A stretch of 32,722 nucleotides of DNA, from the NCBI GenBank assembly GCA_934248075.1, contig CAKQKH010000015.1, positions 1-32,722 of the forward strand, written 5' to 3'. The position numbers were made by a program, and so were the translations under genes. This DNA is from an uncultured Alphaproteobacteria bacterium. GTDB lineage: Bacteria > Pseudomonadota > Alphaproteobacteria > RF32 > CAG-239. Below the pieces are notes generated by a model. That model saw only the letters and a list, made by a program, of their open reading frames with translations. It did no database searches and was not told where the DNA came from. This document shows positions 1 through 7,429 of the stretch, in pieces. Position 1 is the first letter of the stretch; each line of letters opens with the position of its first letter.

Positions 1-77
1 GTCTTACCATGATCTACGTGACCAATCGTTCCGATGTTGCAGTGCGGCTTCGTCCGCTCAAACTTCTCTTTTGCCAT
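1..77 (-). CDS. tuf: Elongation factor Tu, N-terminal fragment
   Basis: This is the first 25 codons of EF-Tu, cut by the left window edge. The translation begins [20 protein letters not shown] and runs into the start of the G1 GTP-binding loop (VDHGKT). EF-Tu is the cytoplasmic GTPase that delivers aminoacyl-tRNA to the ribosome. A GGAG ribosome-binding site lies 7 nt before the ATG, and the fusA stop codon is about 50 nt upstream on the same strand. This is the usual last gene of the str operon. Only the N-terminus is visible, so whether this is tufA or a second copy cannot be told. Confidence 0.95.
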
Positions 78-128
78 TTTATTACTCCAATAAAATTTAG
101 TTTTATAAGTTAAATCAAAAAATTAAAA

Positions 129-2204
129 TTATGCGTTTTTGGCTTTCACCTTATCGGCAATATCCTTAGGAACCTCAGCATAATGATGGAACTCCATAGT
201 AAACTGGGCGCGGCCTTGTGACAAAGAACGCAAAGTATTTACATAGCCAAACATGTTAGCCAGAGGAACTTGTGCGTCAATCACACGAGCATTTGCACGC
301 TGATCCATGCCGTTTACCAAACCACGACGAGAGTTCAAGTCGCCAATAATATCACCCATATATTCTTCAGGAGTAACGACTTCAACTTTCATAATCGGCT
401 CCAACAACTTCGGATTGGCCTGACGCATACCTTCACGGAAAGCGGCGCGAGCAGCAATTTCAAAGCACATAACGTTAGAGTCAACTTCGTGATAAGCACC
501 ATCATAAAGGTTGCACTTAACACCGGTAACCGGATATCCGGCAATAACACCGGCATCCATAGCGCTGCGCAAACCTTTTTCAACGCCGGGGATATATTCT
601 TTAGGAACATTACCGCCGACAACAGTGTTTTCAAATTCAAACCCAGTATAACCCTCAATCGGTTCAAATTTAATTTTAACCTTAGCAAACTGACCGGCAC
701 CACCAGACTGTTTCTTGTGAGTATATTCAATATCACAAGGTTTGGTAATGGTTTCACGGTAAGCAACTTGCGGATCACCGACATTACAATCAACCTTAAA
801 CTCGCGTTTAAGACGGTCAACAATGATCTCCAAGTGCAATTCACCCATACCGCGAATAATGGTCTGTCCGCTGTCCGGATCAGAAGAAACCTTAAATGAC
901 GGGTCTTCCATAGCCAAACGAGACAAAGCCAAGCCCATTTTTTCAACATCGGCTTTGGTCTTCGGCTCAACCGCCAATTCAATAACCGGATCCGGGAACA
1001 CCATGTTTTCAAGTACAATCGGATTAGCCTGATCGCACAAGGTATCACCGGTAGTGGTATCTTTCAAGCCAGCCAATGCCACAATATCACCGGCATGAGC
1101 CTCTTTAAGGTCTTCACGCTTGTTAGAGTGCATCAACAGCATACGACCAACACGCTCTTTCTTATCTTTAACCGAGTTATAAATATAAGAACCGGCGGTC
1201 ATTGTACCTGAATAGATACGGGTAAAGGTCAAAGAACCAACAAACGGGTCATTCATAATTTTGAAAGCCAATGCAGCTAAAGGCTCATTATCATCCGGTT
1301 TTCTGTCAACTTCGACATCAGTACCGGGTTTAACACCTCTAATCGCCGGAATATCAACCGGAGACGGCAAATAATCAATAACAGCATCCAACAAAGGCTG
1401 AACGCCCTTGTTTTTGAAAGCAGTACCACAGAATACCGGAACAAAATCCTGAGCCAGTGTACCCTTGCGGATGCATTTTTTCAGGGTTTCTACCGGAATT
1501 TCCTTGCCTTCCAAATAGTCTTCCATAGCCTGTTCATCCTGCTCAACGGCAGTCTCAACCAGCTCATGGTGATATTCATCAGCTTTTGCCTTAAGATCAG
1601 CAGGGATCTCCTGAATTTCAATCGGAGAATCAGCTGTATCACCGGTATAGATAATGGCATTCATATTCAGCAAATCAACCACGCCGCGGAAATTAGCTTC
1701 TGAACCGATCGGCAACTGCAGTGCCAACGGGCGAGCGCCTAAGCGATCTTTAATCATATCCAAGCAGCGATAGAAATTTGCACCAATACGATCCATCTTA
1801 TTGCAGAAGCAAATTCTCGGCACATTGTATTTATCCGCCTGTCTCCAAACGGTCTCAGACTGCGGCTCAACGCCGGCAACCGAGTCAAATACAGTGATGG
1901 CACCATCCAATACGCGAAGCGAACGTTCAACCTCAACTGTGAAGTCAACGTGACCCGGCGTATCAATCAGGTTAATACGGTAACCTTTCCAAAAACAGGT
2001 TGTAGCAGCAGAAGTAATGGTAATACCACGCTCCTGTTCCTGCTCCATCCAGTCCATGGTAGCGGCACCGTCATGAACTTCGCCGATTTTGTGATTCTGA
2101 CCGGTGTAGTAAAGGATACGCTCACTGGTGGTGGTTTTACCAGCATCAATGTGCGCCATAATACCGATGTTTCTATACATTTCCAGTTTATGTGTACGAG
2201 CCAT
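129..2204 (-). CDS. fusA: Translation elongation factor G
   Basis: EF-G is the GTPase that drives tRNA-mRNA translocation and, with RRF, ribosome recycling. The 691-residue length is normal for the family. The G domain starts with the P-loop AHIDAGKTT at residues 17-25, followed by the effector region RGITITSAATT, the DTPGHVDF G3 motif and the NKMD G4 motif. Domain IV is recognisable from the motif HKKQSGGAGQFAKV, and the C-terminus keeps the GxVNG and LRSLSQGRAQ motifs. It lies 21 nt downstream of rpsG on the same strand and is followed by tuf, which is the standard str-operon order. Nothing suggests the diverged EF-G2 type. Confidence 0.98.
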   Translation of the reverse strand: MARTHKLEMYRNIGIMAHIDAGKTTTSERILYYTGQNHKIGEVHDGAATMDWMEQEQERGITITSAATTCFWKGYRINLIDTPGHVDFTVEVERSLRVLDGAITVFDSVAGVEPQSETVWRQADKYNVPRICFCNKMDRIGANFYRCLDMIKDRLGARPLALQLPIGSEANFRGVVDLLNMNAIIYTGDTADSPIEIQEIPADLKAKADEYHHELVETAVEQDEQAMEDYLEGKEIPVETLKKCIRKGTLAQDFVPVFCGTAFKNKGVQPLLDAVIDYLPSPVDIPAIRGVKPGTDVEVDRKPDDNEPLAALAFKIMNDPFVGSLTFTRIYSGTMTAGSYIYNSVKDKKERVGRMLLMHSNKREDLKEAHAGDIVALAGLKDTTTGDTLCDQANPIVLENMVFPDPVIELAVEPKTKADVEKMGLALSRLAMEDPSFKVSSDPDSGQTIIRGMGELHLEIIVDRLKREFKVDCNVGDPQVAYRETITKPCDIEYTHKKQSGGAGQFAKVKIKFEPIEGYTGFEFENTVVGGNVPKEYIPGVEKGLRSAMDAGVIAGYPVTGVKCNLYDGAYHEVDSNVMCFEIAARAAFREGMRQANPKLLEPIMKVEVVTPEEYMGDIIGDLNSRRGLVNGMDQRANARVIDAQVPLANMFGYVNTLRSLSQGRAQFTMEFHHYAEVPKDIADKVKAKNA

Positions 2205-2225
2205 TGTATTTATCCTTTAGCTACA

Positions 2226-2696
2226 TTAAAATTTATAATGGGAGAAAGCCTTGTTGGCTTCAGCCATTCTATGAGTGTCTTCGCGCTTCTTAACGGCAGA
2301 ACCCTTGTTAGCCAGAGCGTCTAACAGCTCGTTGGCCAACTTTTCAGTCATTGTGGATTCTGAACGCTTGTTGGCGGCTTCAATAATCCAGCGAATTGCC
2401 AAAGCCTGACGACGATCCGGACGGACTTCCATCGGAACCTGATAAGTAGCACCACCTACGCGGCGAGACTTAACTTCAACCAAGGGCTTAACATTCTCGA
2501 TAGCTTCAGCGAAAACTTTCAAAGCATCCTGTTTAGATTTGGCAGCAATGATATCAAAAGCAGAATATACGATTTTCTCGGCTACGGCTTTTTTACCATG
2601 CTCCATAACATTATTAATAAATTTAGCAACTACCTTGTCGCCGAATTTAGCGTCAGGCAGTACGATTCTTTTTTCAGCAGTATGACGACGTGACAT
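2226..2696 (-). CDS. rpsG: 30S ribosomal protein S7
   Basis: S7 is a primary 16S rRNA-binding protein that nucleates assembly of the 30S head and contacts E-site tRNA. It begins MSRRHTAEKR and is 156 residues, matching the usual bacterial length. The conserved block KSRRVGGATYQVPMEV is present near residues 75-90, followed by the helical RRQALAIRW segment. It sits 12 nt after rpsL and 21 nt before fusA, so the three genes should be cotranscribed. In E. coli S7 represses its own operon translationally through the rpsL-rpsG spacer. Here that spacer is only 12 nt, so the same mechanism is unlikely in that form. Confidence 0.98.
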   Translation of the reverse strand: MSRRHTAEKRIVLPDAKFGDKVVAKFINNVMEHGKKAVAEKIVYSAFDIIAAKSKQDALKVFAEAIENVKPLVEVKSRRVGGATYQVPMEVRPDRRQALAIRWIIEAANKRSESTMTEKLANELLDALANKGSAVKKREDTHRMAEANKAFSHYKF

Positions 2697-2708
2697 CTCT
2701 TCTACTCC

Positions 2709-3080
2709 TTATTTCGGTCTCTTAGCACCGTACAGCGAACGACGCTGACGACGTTTTGAAATACCCTGAGTATCCAAGGTACCACGAATGATATGATAAC
2801 GAACACCAGGTAAGTCTTTTACACGGCCGCCTTTAATCAGTACCACTGAGTGTTCTTGAAGATTATGACCTTCACCAGGGATATAACTGATTACTTCAAA
2901 GCCGTTTGTCAGACGAACGCGAGCCACCTTACGCAAAGCGGAGTTCGGTTTTTTCGGGGTTGTAGTATAAACCCTTGTACAAACACCGCGTTTTTGTGGA
3001 CAAGCTTTCAAAGCCGGAACTTTGTTTCTCTTCACTTTGGGTGTTCGTGATTTACGAATTAACTGATTAATTGTAGGCAT
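2709..3080 (-). CDS. rpsL: 30S ribosomal protein S12
   Basis: S12 sits at the decoding centre of the 30S subunit and influences accuracy. The 123-residue protein begins MPTINQLIRK. I start it at the ATG at 3080: an in-frame GTG lies directly before it, but MPTINQ is the universal S12 N-terminus and AAGGAA lies about 7 nt upstream of the ATG. The decoding-loop motif TPKKPNSALRK includes Lys43, and RVKDLPGVRYH includes Lys88. These are the lysines whose substitution classically gives streptomycin resistance, so the allele looks wild type. It is the first gene of the str operon. Confidence 0.98.
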   Translation of the reverse strand: MPTINQLIRKSRTPKVKRNKVPALKACPQKRGVCTRVYTTTPKKPNSALRKVARVRLTNGFEVISYIPGEGHNLQEHSVVLIKGGRVKDLPGVRYHIIRGTLDTQGISKRRQRRSLYGAKRPK

Positions 3081-3138
3081 CACAAATTTCCTTAAGTATT
3101 TAATTTTGTTTACAAATTACTCTCTAAAGCCGTGTAAC

Positions 3139-3157
3139 GAGGCACAACAAATGCCTC
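3139..3157 (-). promoter_or_regulatory. Hairpin in the str-operon leader
   Basis: A perfect 6-bp inverted repeat (GAGGCA and TGCCTC, 7-nt loop) lies between the predicted str promoter and rpsL. With the start site expected near 3174, the leader is about 94 nt and this hairpin sits about 60 nt before the rpsL ATG. It has no T-tract, so it is not an ordinary terminator. A role in leader stability or ribosomal-protein autoregulation is possible but not shown. Confidence 0.45.
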
Positions 3158-3168
3158 AACCTTCTTTA

Positions 3169-3341
3169 TTGAGTCGTCGCACCATAGACTCAGAGGCACT
3201 AAAAGTCAAGCATTTAATTATAAAAATTTTCACTTTTTGAGTCTAAAAACCCTTAAGCTTTTATTTACCTTTAAGCGTGCATCAGCATTACGATTCGCAT
3301 TTTGATTTCGCCCGCATTGCCCTTTTGAGTCAATTTGAGTC
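3169..3341. repeat. Cluster of TTGAGTC heptamers around the str promoter
   Basis: The exact heptamer TTGAGTC occurs at 3169-3175, 3237-3243, 3325-3331 and 3335-3341. The last two start exactly 10 bp apart, and a near-match in the opposite orientation lies at 3187-3193 beside the -10 box. One such heptamer would be expected far less than once by chance in 170 bp. The final copy overlaps the stop codon of the upstream BPL_N gene. Function unknown; operator-like sites are one possibility. Confidence 0.45.
3181..3209 (-). promoter_or_regulatory. Promoter of the str operon (rpsL-rpsG-fusA-tuf)
   Basis: On the minus strand there is a -35 box TTGACT (3204-3209), a 17-nt spacer and a -10 box TATGGT (3181-3186). 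This is a near-consensus sigma-70 promoter pointing at rpsL. A GAGTC/GACTC inverted pair flanks the -10 region (3171-3175 and 3187-3191). The strength fits a ribosomal-protein operon. Confidence 0.75.
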
Positions 3342-4126
3342 TAGCGATGTTTCAACAGCTTTTGCATCAATTTATCCGTAAGCCGCTGCCTATCAAGTTC
3401 ATAACTGCTCATCTTAGCAAGATTCATCTGAGCCTTTTCCAAAAATTTGGCATGACAGCGCATCATCGACTTCAAACTGATTGCGTCGTCTTCAAAATGC
3501 ACCCCCGAAACTATGGCCATGCCTTTACCATACTGACGAGCCACTATAGCCGGCGGGTTCCCCTCCGCTTCCGCATATACAGCCAAAACTTCCGCCCCTT
3601 TAACCTGCTCAAATTTCGGACCTCCATGATAGAACACGCCATGCTCCTCGCCATCTTCCAGCCAACGGATTGTGGTAACGGCCGCATTGCCTACGGTTGG
3701 CCGATAATATGGATCAAGCCCGAAATCATTTTTCAGGGTTCCGACCGCGTGAGCATCAATAAGATCCAAACCGCATGACTGCTCAATCGCCAAATCAGGA
3801 ACATCTTGTTCAAAACTGACTTTTCTGCTGGCATAATATGCGCCGGCGCAAATCCCAAAATAGATACCGCCGTTTTCAACATAATTACGGATTTTTTCAT
3901 TTCCCAGCACTCGCAACTTATTCATATAAGGAGTTGCCGCCCCGCCGGGTATAAACAAAGCCAGCACTTGCTCGTTTAGCGCGTTATTTTTAACAATATC
4001 GTCAGCCGTTGTCCTTTTGACCATCACGCCTTTAGGCCCGAAATAGTTGCCCAATATTCGCACCAAATCAAAGGTGCAAGCGCATCCGGCATCGTCATAA
4101 ATCAAAATTTTTGAACGTTTTTCCAT
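3341..4126 (-). CDS. BPL_N-domain (class I glutamine amidotransferase-like) protein
   Basis: The 261-residue protein resembles the biotin-protein-ligase N-terminal (BPL_N) family, a flavodoxin-like/GATase1 fold. Visible motifs are an N-terminal strand ILIYDDAGC, FIPGGAATPYM near residues 58-68, and GNEKIRNYVENGGIYFGICAGAYY, with Cys93 at the nucleophile elbow (GICAG). No biotin ligase catalytic domain follows, so it is a stand-alone version of unknown reaction. I start it at the ATG at 4126 rather than at in-frame starts up to 4195, because a good promoter overlaps the longer N-terminus. It is separated from rpsL by 260 nt and faces away from kdsD. Substrate unknown. Confidence 0.75.
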   Translation of the reverse strand: MEKRSKILIYDDAGCACTFDLVRILGNYFGPKGVMVKRTTADDIVKNNALNEQVLALFIPGGAATPYMNKLRVLGNEKIRNYVENGGIYFGICAGAYYASRKVSFEQDVPDLAIEQSCGLDLIDAHAVGTLKNDFGLDPYYRPTVGNAAVTTIRWLEDGEEHGVFYHGGPKFEQVKGAEVLAVYAEAEGNPPAIVARQYGKGMAIVSGVHFEDDAISLKSMMRCHAKFLEKAQMNLAKMSSYELDRQRLTDKLMQKLLKHR

Positions 4127-4136
4127 AGTGGCAGTG

Positions 4137-4165
4137 TTTCTACTACAACATATGCTTATTGTCAA
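4137..4165 (-). promoter_or_regulatory. Promoter of the BPL_N gene, probably giving a near-leaderless mRNA
   Basis: On the minus strand there is a perfect -35 TTGACA (4160-4165), a 17-nt spacer and a -10-like TAGAAA (4137-4142). Only 10 nt separate the -10 box from the ATG at 4126, and no Shine-Dalgarno motif is present. The transcript should therefore begin within a few bases of the start codon. Confidence 0.55.
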
Positions 4166-4265
4166 CATTTGGCCTATTTCTTGCATAACCCGCAAAAAAA
4201 TCTTGCCTTTTTAAAATAAAATTCTAGGATTTCACCATGTGTTTAACTATGGAGACTACTAAATT

Positions 4266-5231
4266 ATGACTAATGAAGAAGATATTGCCTGCGCCAAACA
4301 AACCATCGACCGCGAGGTTGAGGCTTTGCGCACGCTTGAAAATTCTTTGGATAACTCACTCAGCGCCGCTCTTGACATCATGGAGCAAGTTAAGGGTCGC
4401 GTGATTATTACCGGCATGGGCAAATCTGGACACATCGGACGCAAAATTGCCGCCACTCTCGCCTCCACCGGTACTCCGTCATTCTTTATTCACCCTGCTG
4501 AAGCCAGCCATGGCGACCTCGGTATGCTCACCGAAGACGATGTGGTTCTGGCAATTTCTAATGGTGGCGAATCTCGCGAATTATCTGATATTTTGGTTTA
4601 TTGCAAACGCTATGGTATTCCTTTGATTGCCATGACCAAAAATCCGGAAAGCACTCTTGGAAAAGCCGGCGACATTCTTCTCAGATTGCCGGATAACGGC
4701 GAGGCATGCCCCTTGGGTCTGGCTCCCACGTCTTCCACCACCGCGACTTTGGTTTACGGCGATATTTTGGCGATCGGACTTATTGAGCGCAAAGGCTTTA
4801 CCAAAACCGACTACAAACGCCGCCACCCTGGTGGAAAACTCGGCGCCATTTTGCAAAAAGTATCCGACCTTATGCATACTGGCGATGAAATGCCTTTGGT
4901 TAATGAACAAACCAGCATGCAGGAAGCCTTGTTGGTTATGAGTTCAAAAATGCTCGGCTGCGTAGGTATCGTAAACGACAAAGGCGAGTTGACCGGTATC
5001 ATTACAGATGGTGATTTACGTCGTTTCCTGGCGCCTGATATTCTAAAGAACAAAGTCACAACCGTCATGACGCGTAATCCTAAAACCATTGAGCCGGACG
5101 TTCTTGCTGCTGAGGCGCTTAAGACCATGAACACTACCGGCCGCGGCATTACTCAGCTGTTTGTATTGCAAGACAAAAAGCCGATCGGCATTATTCACAT
5201 TCATGATTGTTTGCGCGCTGGAGTTGCCTAA
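4266..5231 (+). CDS. kdsD: Arabinose-5-phosphate isomerase (KdsD/KpsF family)
   Basis: KdsD converts ribulose-5-phosphate to arabinose-5-phosphate, the first committed step to Kdo for lipopolysaccharide. The 321-residue protein has an N-terminal SIS domain (GKSGHIGRKIA, HPAEASHGDLGML, ISNGGESRELSDI, APTSSTTATLVYGD) and two C-terminal CBS domains (about residues 205-260 and 270-321). HPGGKLG marks the join. An ATG at 4266 has GGAG 11 nt upstream. The next gene is lptC, 3 nt after the stop. In enterobacteria kdsC lies between these genes; it is absent here. The gene opens the LPS-transport operon, but no convincing promoter is visible in the 140-nt spacer. Confidence 0.95.
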   Translation: MTNEEDIACAKQTIDREVEALRTLENSLDNSLSAALDIMEQVKGRVIITGMGKSGHIGRKIAATLASTGTPSFFIHPAEASHGDLGMLTEDDVVLAISNGGESRELSDILVYCKRYGIPLIAMTKNPESTLGKAGDILLRLPDNGEACPLGLAPTSSTTATLVYGDILAIGLIERKGFTKTDYKRRHPGGKLGAILQKVSDLMHTGDEMPLVNEQTSMQEALLVMSSKMLGCVGIVNDKGELTGIITDGDLRRFLAPDILKNKVTTVMTRNPKTIEPDVLAAEALKTMNTTGRGITQLFVLQDKKPIGIIHIHDCLRAGVA

Positions 5232-5234
5232 ACC

Positions 5235-5903
5235 TTGTTTGACCTCAAAAAACTGGATAATTATTTTAACGCCGATTCTCAACAGCCTGCTGCCAACAGC
5301 AGGTCTGTTTTGAATCAGCATTCTCGTTTTGTCAAACTGGCCAAATTGGCCTTGCCTTCAGCGGCGGCTATATTACTGGCATTGTTACTGTTGTTTCCCT
5401 ATTTCAAAACCAACCCCCGCGATTTTAGGCTGGACATTACCCGCCCCAAACAAGGCGAGCTTGAAAAACTGCATATTGAAAACACCGTTTTTTACATTAC
5501 AGACAAAGACAACAGGGTTAACAATTTTGTTGCCAGCAACATTGATGAAACCGAACCCGGATCAAAGCTCATTAAATTAACCAATCCCGAGGGAATACTT
5601 CCCACCGCCACCGATCGCTGGGTCAGTATCAAAGCGCCATACGGATACTTCAACCAAAACACCAATCTGTTGGAACTGAACGACAACGTGGAACTGTTTT
5701 ACAGTGAAGGCATGACGATTAACACAGCTTCGGCTTTTTTTGATTTTAATTCCGCGCGCGGATATGGCAACAAACCGGTGTCCGGTCAGGGCTTCTTCGG
5801 AACTCTGCAAGCAGAAGGATTTGAATATTCATCAAAAAATGATATTTTAACTTTCACCGGCCATAATAACATCAACATCAAAGAAGAAAGTTTTGCTAAA
5901 TGA
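5235..5903 (+). CDS. lptC: LPS export ABC transporter periplasmic protein LptC
   Basis: LptC is the bitopic inner-membrane protein that passes lipopolysaccharide from LptB2FG to LptA. The 222-residue product has a short cytoplasmic N-terminus, one transmembrane segment at about residues 38-57 (LALPSAAAILLALLLLFPYF) and a periplasmic beta-jellyroll region of LptC type. The start appears to be TTG at 5235, because no in-frame ATG precedes the membrane segment and a GGAG lies 11 nt upstream inside the kdsD end. It follows kdsD by 3 nt and overlaps lptA by 4 nt (ATGA). Sequence conservation in this family is low, so the call leans on position and topology. Confidence 0.85.
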   Translation: MFDLKKLDNYFNADSQQPAANSRSVLNQHSRFVKLAKLALPSAAAILLALLLLFPYFKTNPRDFRLDITRPKQGELEKLHIENTVFYITDKDNRVNNFVASNIDETEPGSKLIKLTNPEGILPTATDRWVSIKAPYGYFNQNTNLLELNDNVELFYSEGMTINTASAFFDFNSARGYGNKPVSGQGFFGTLQAEGFEYSSKNDILTFTGHNNINIKEESFAK

Positions 5904-6664
5904 AACTGCTCGCTATCATAATTTCATGTTGTTTTTTTGTTACTCAGGCTTTTGCCGGCAATATTGACATCACCGCCGACCAAAAAGTCGAATGGCACCA
6001 AAAGGAACAAAAAATGGTGGCTGTTGGCAATGCGGTTGCCTCGCGTAACGATATGAATATCAAGGCCGACACGTTGATTGCCTACTATCAAAACGCCACG
6101 GCCACCGCCAAAAGCAGGATTAATCGCGTGGAAGCCCAAGGCAATGTCCGCATGCACTCAGCCAAGGCTGATGCTTTCGGCAACAGTTTGGACTATAACT
6201 TAGATAATGACCGCGCCGTGTTAATTGGCAGTCCGGCAAAAATCAAAACCGAAAATGAGACCATATCAGCTCGTCAAAGCATCACCTATTATCCGTCCGA
6301 GCAAAAAGCCGTAGCCGTCGGTGATGTTGAAGGCATAGATAAATCCGGCAATAAAATTTATTCCGATAAAATGGTTGCATATTTTGAAAAAAGCTCCGAA
6401 CAATCATCTGCGCTAACTCTTAACAAAGTCGATATTGCCGACAATGTTAAAATTGTAACCAAAGACGCCACTGTAACTGCAGATCGCGGCACTTATATGC
6501 CCAAGAGTGGTTTAGTAAAACTTTTTGATAACATTATCATCAATCAAAATGGCAACCTGCTTCGCGGCGACAAGGCCGAAACCAACCTCAACACAGGCAT
6601 CAGCAAACTGTTGGCCGGCAACGGCAAAAAACGAGTTCAAGGTGTCTTCAAAGAAAAGAAATAA
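5900..6664 (+). CDS. lptA: LPS transport periplasmic protein LptA (OstA-like)
   Basis: LptA polymerises into the periplasmic bridge that carries LPS from LptC to LptD. The 254-residue precursor has a signal peptide (MKLLAIIISCCFFVTQAFA, predicted cut after Ala19) and then OstA-type repeats: IDITADQKVEWHQKEQKMVAVGNAVA near the N-terminus and further strands with KIYSDKMVAYF and RGTYMPKSG. It is longer than E. coli LptA (185 residues), as is common in alphaproteobacteria. The start overlaps the lptC stop, and lptB begins 2 nt after its own stop, indicating tight translational coupling. Confidence 0.92.
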   Translation: MKLLAIIISCCFFVTQAFAGNIDITADQKVEWHQKEQKMVAVGNAVASRNDMNIKADTLIAYYQNATATAKSRINRVEAQGNVRMHSAKADAFGNSLDYNLDNDRAVLIGSPAKIKTENETISARQSITYYPSEQKAVAVGDVEGIDKSGNKIYSDKMVAYFEKSSEQSSALTLNKVDIADNVKIVTKDATVTADRGTYMPKSGLVKLFDNIIINQNGNLLRGDKAETNLNTGISKLLAGNGKKRVQGVFKEKK

Positions 6665-6666
6665 CC

Positions 6667-7410
6667 ATGATTACGCCCTACAATCCCGAATCAAAACTGG
6701 AAGTTTTCAACATTGGCAAAAAATATAAAAATCGTCCGGTGTTACGCAATGTATCATTAAATGTCCGCCGCGGTGAAGCCGTTGGCTTGCTTGGGCCGAA
6801 CGGAGCCGGCAAGACCACCTGCTTTTATTGCGTTACCGGCCTTATCACCCCTGATTACGGCGATGTTCATATTGACGGGCAAGATATCACCGCTTTGCCG
6901 ATGTATCGTCGCGCCCGCATGGGTATTGGTTATTTGCCGCAAGAAGCATCTATTTTTCGTTCTCTCAGTGTTGAAGACAACATCAAAGCGATTTTAGAGA
7001 TTGTAATTGATGATGAAAGCAAGCGAGAAAACATGCTTGAAGAGCTTTTAAGCGAATTTTCGATTGCTCACTTACGCAAATCTCCGGCCATTGCCTTATC
7101 CGGTGGTGAGCGACGCCGACTGGAAATTGCCCGCGCTTTGGCCAGCCAGCCTCATTATATCCTGCTTGATGAACCTCTTGCCGGTATTGACCCCATTGCC
7201 GTTGGTGAGATTCGCAATTTGGTGTCACAGCTGAAACACCGCGGATTAGGCGTTTTGATTACCGATCACAATGTGCGCGAAACTCTTGATATTACTGACC
7301 GCGCCTATATATTGCATGGTGGCACGGTGCTTATGGAAGGCACCCCCGATGAGATTGTTGCCAACAAAGAAGTTCGTAAAGTGTACCTCGGCGATAATTT
7401 TTCAATGTAG
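6667..7410 (+). CDS. lptB: LPS export ABC transporter ATP-binding protein LptB
   Basis: LptB is the cytoplasmic ATPase that powers LPS extraction by LptFG. The 247-residue protein has the complete ABC motif set: Walker A GPNGAGKTT at residues 43-51, Q-loop YLPQEASIFR at about 89-98, signature LSGGERRRLEIARAL from 144, Walker B YILLDEP with Glu169, and switch His201 (ITDHN). The Q-loop and the TDHNVRETLDI C-terminus are typical of LptB rather than other ABC ATPases. The membrane partners lptF and lptG are not in this window. rpoN follows after 19 nt. Confidence 0.97.
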   Translation: MITPYNPESKLEVFNIGKKYKNRPVLRNVSLNVRRGEAVGLLGPNGAGKTTCFYCVTGLITPDYGDVHIDGQDITALPMYRRARMGIGYLPQEASIFRSLSVEDNIKAILEIVIDDESKRENMLEELLSEFSIAHLRKSPAIALSGGERRRLEIARALASQPHYILLDEPLAGIDPIAVGEIRNLVSQLKHRGLGVLITDHNVRETLDITDRAYILHGGTVLMEGTPDEIVANKEVRKVYLGDNFSM

Positions 7411-7429
7411 TCGATAGGGATTATAAGCG

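Noticed and set aside
270..899. Long plus-strand frame of 209 codons opposite fusA
   Set aside because: It is the antisense shadow of a clear EF-G gene, with no ribosome-binding site or family features.
3139..3157. Attenuator terminator in the str leader
   Set aside because: The stem has no following T-tract on either strand, so rho-independent termination is unlikely.
3335..3778. Plus-strand frame of 147 codons opposite the BPL_N gene
   Set aside because: The opposite strand encodes a recognisable BPL_N domain; this frame is its shadow.
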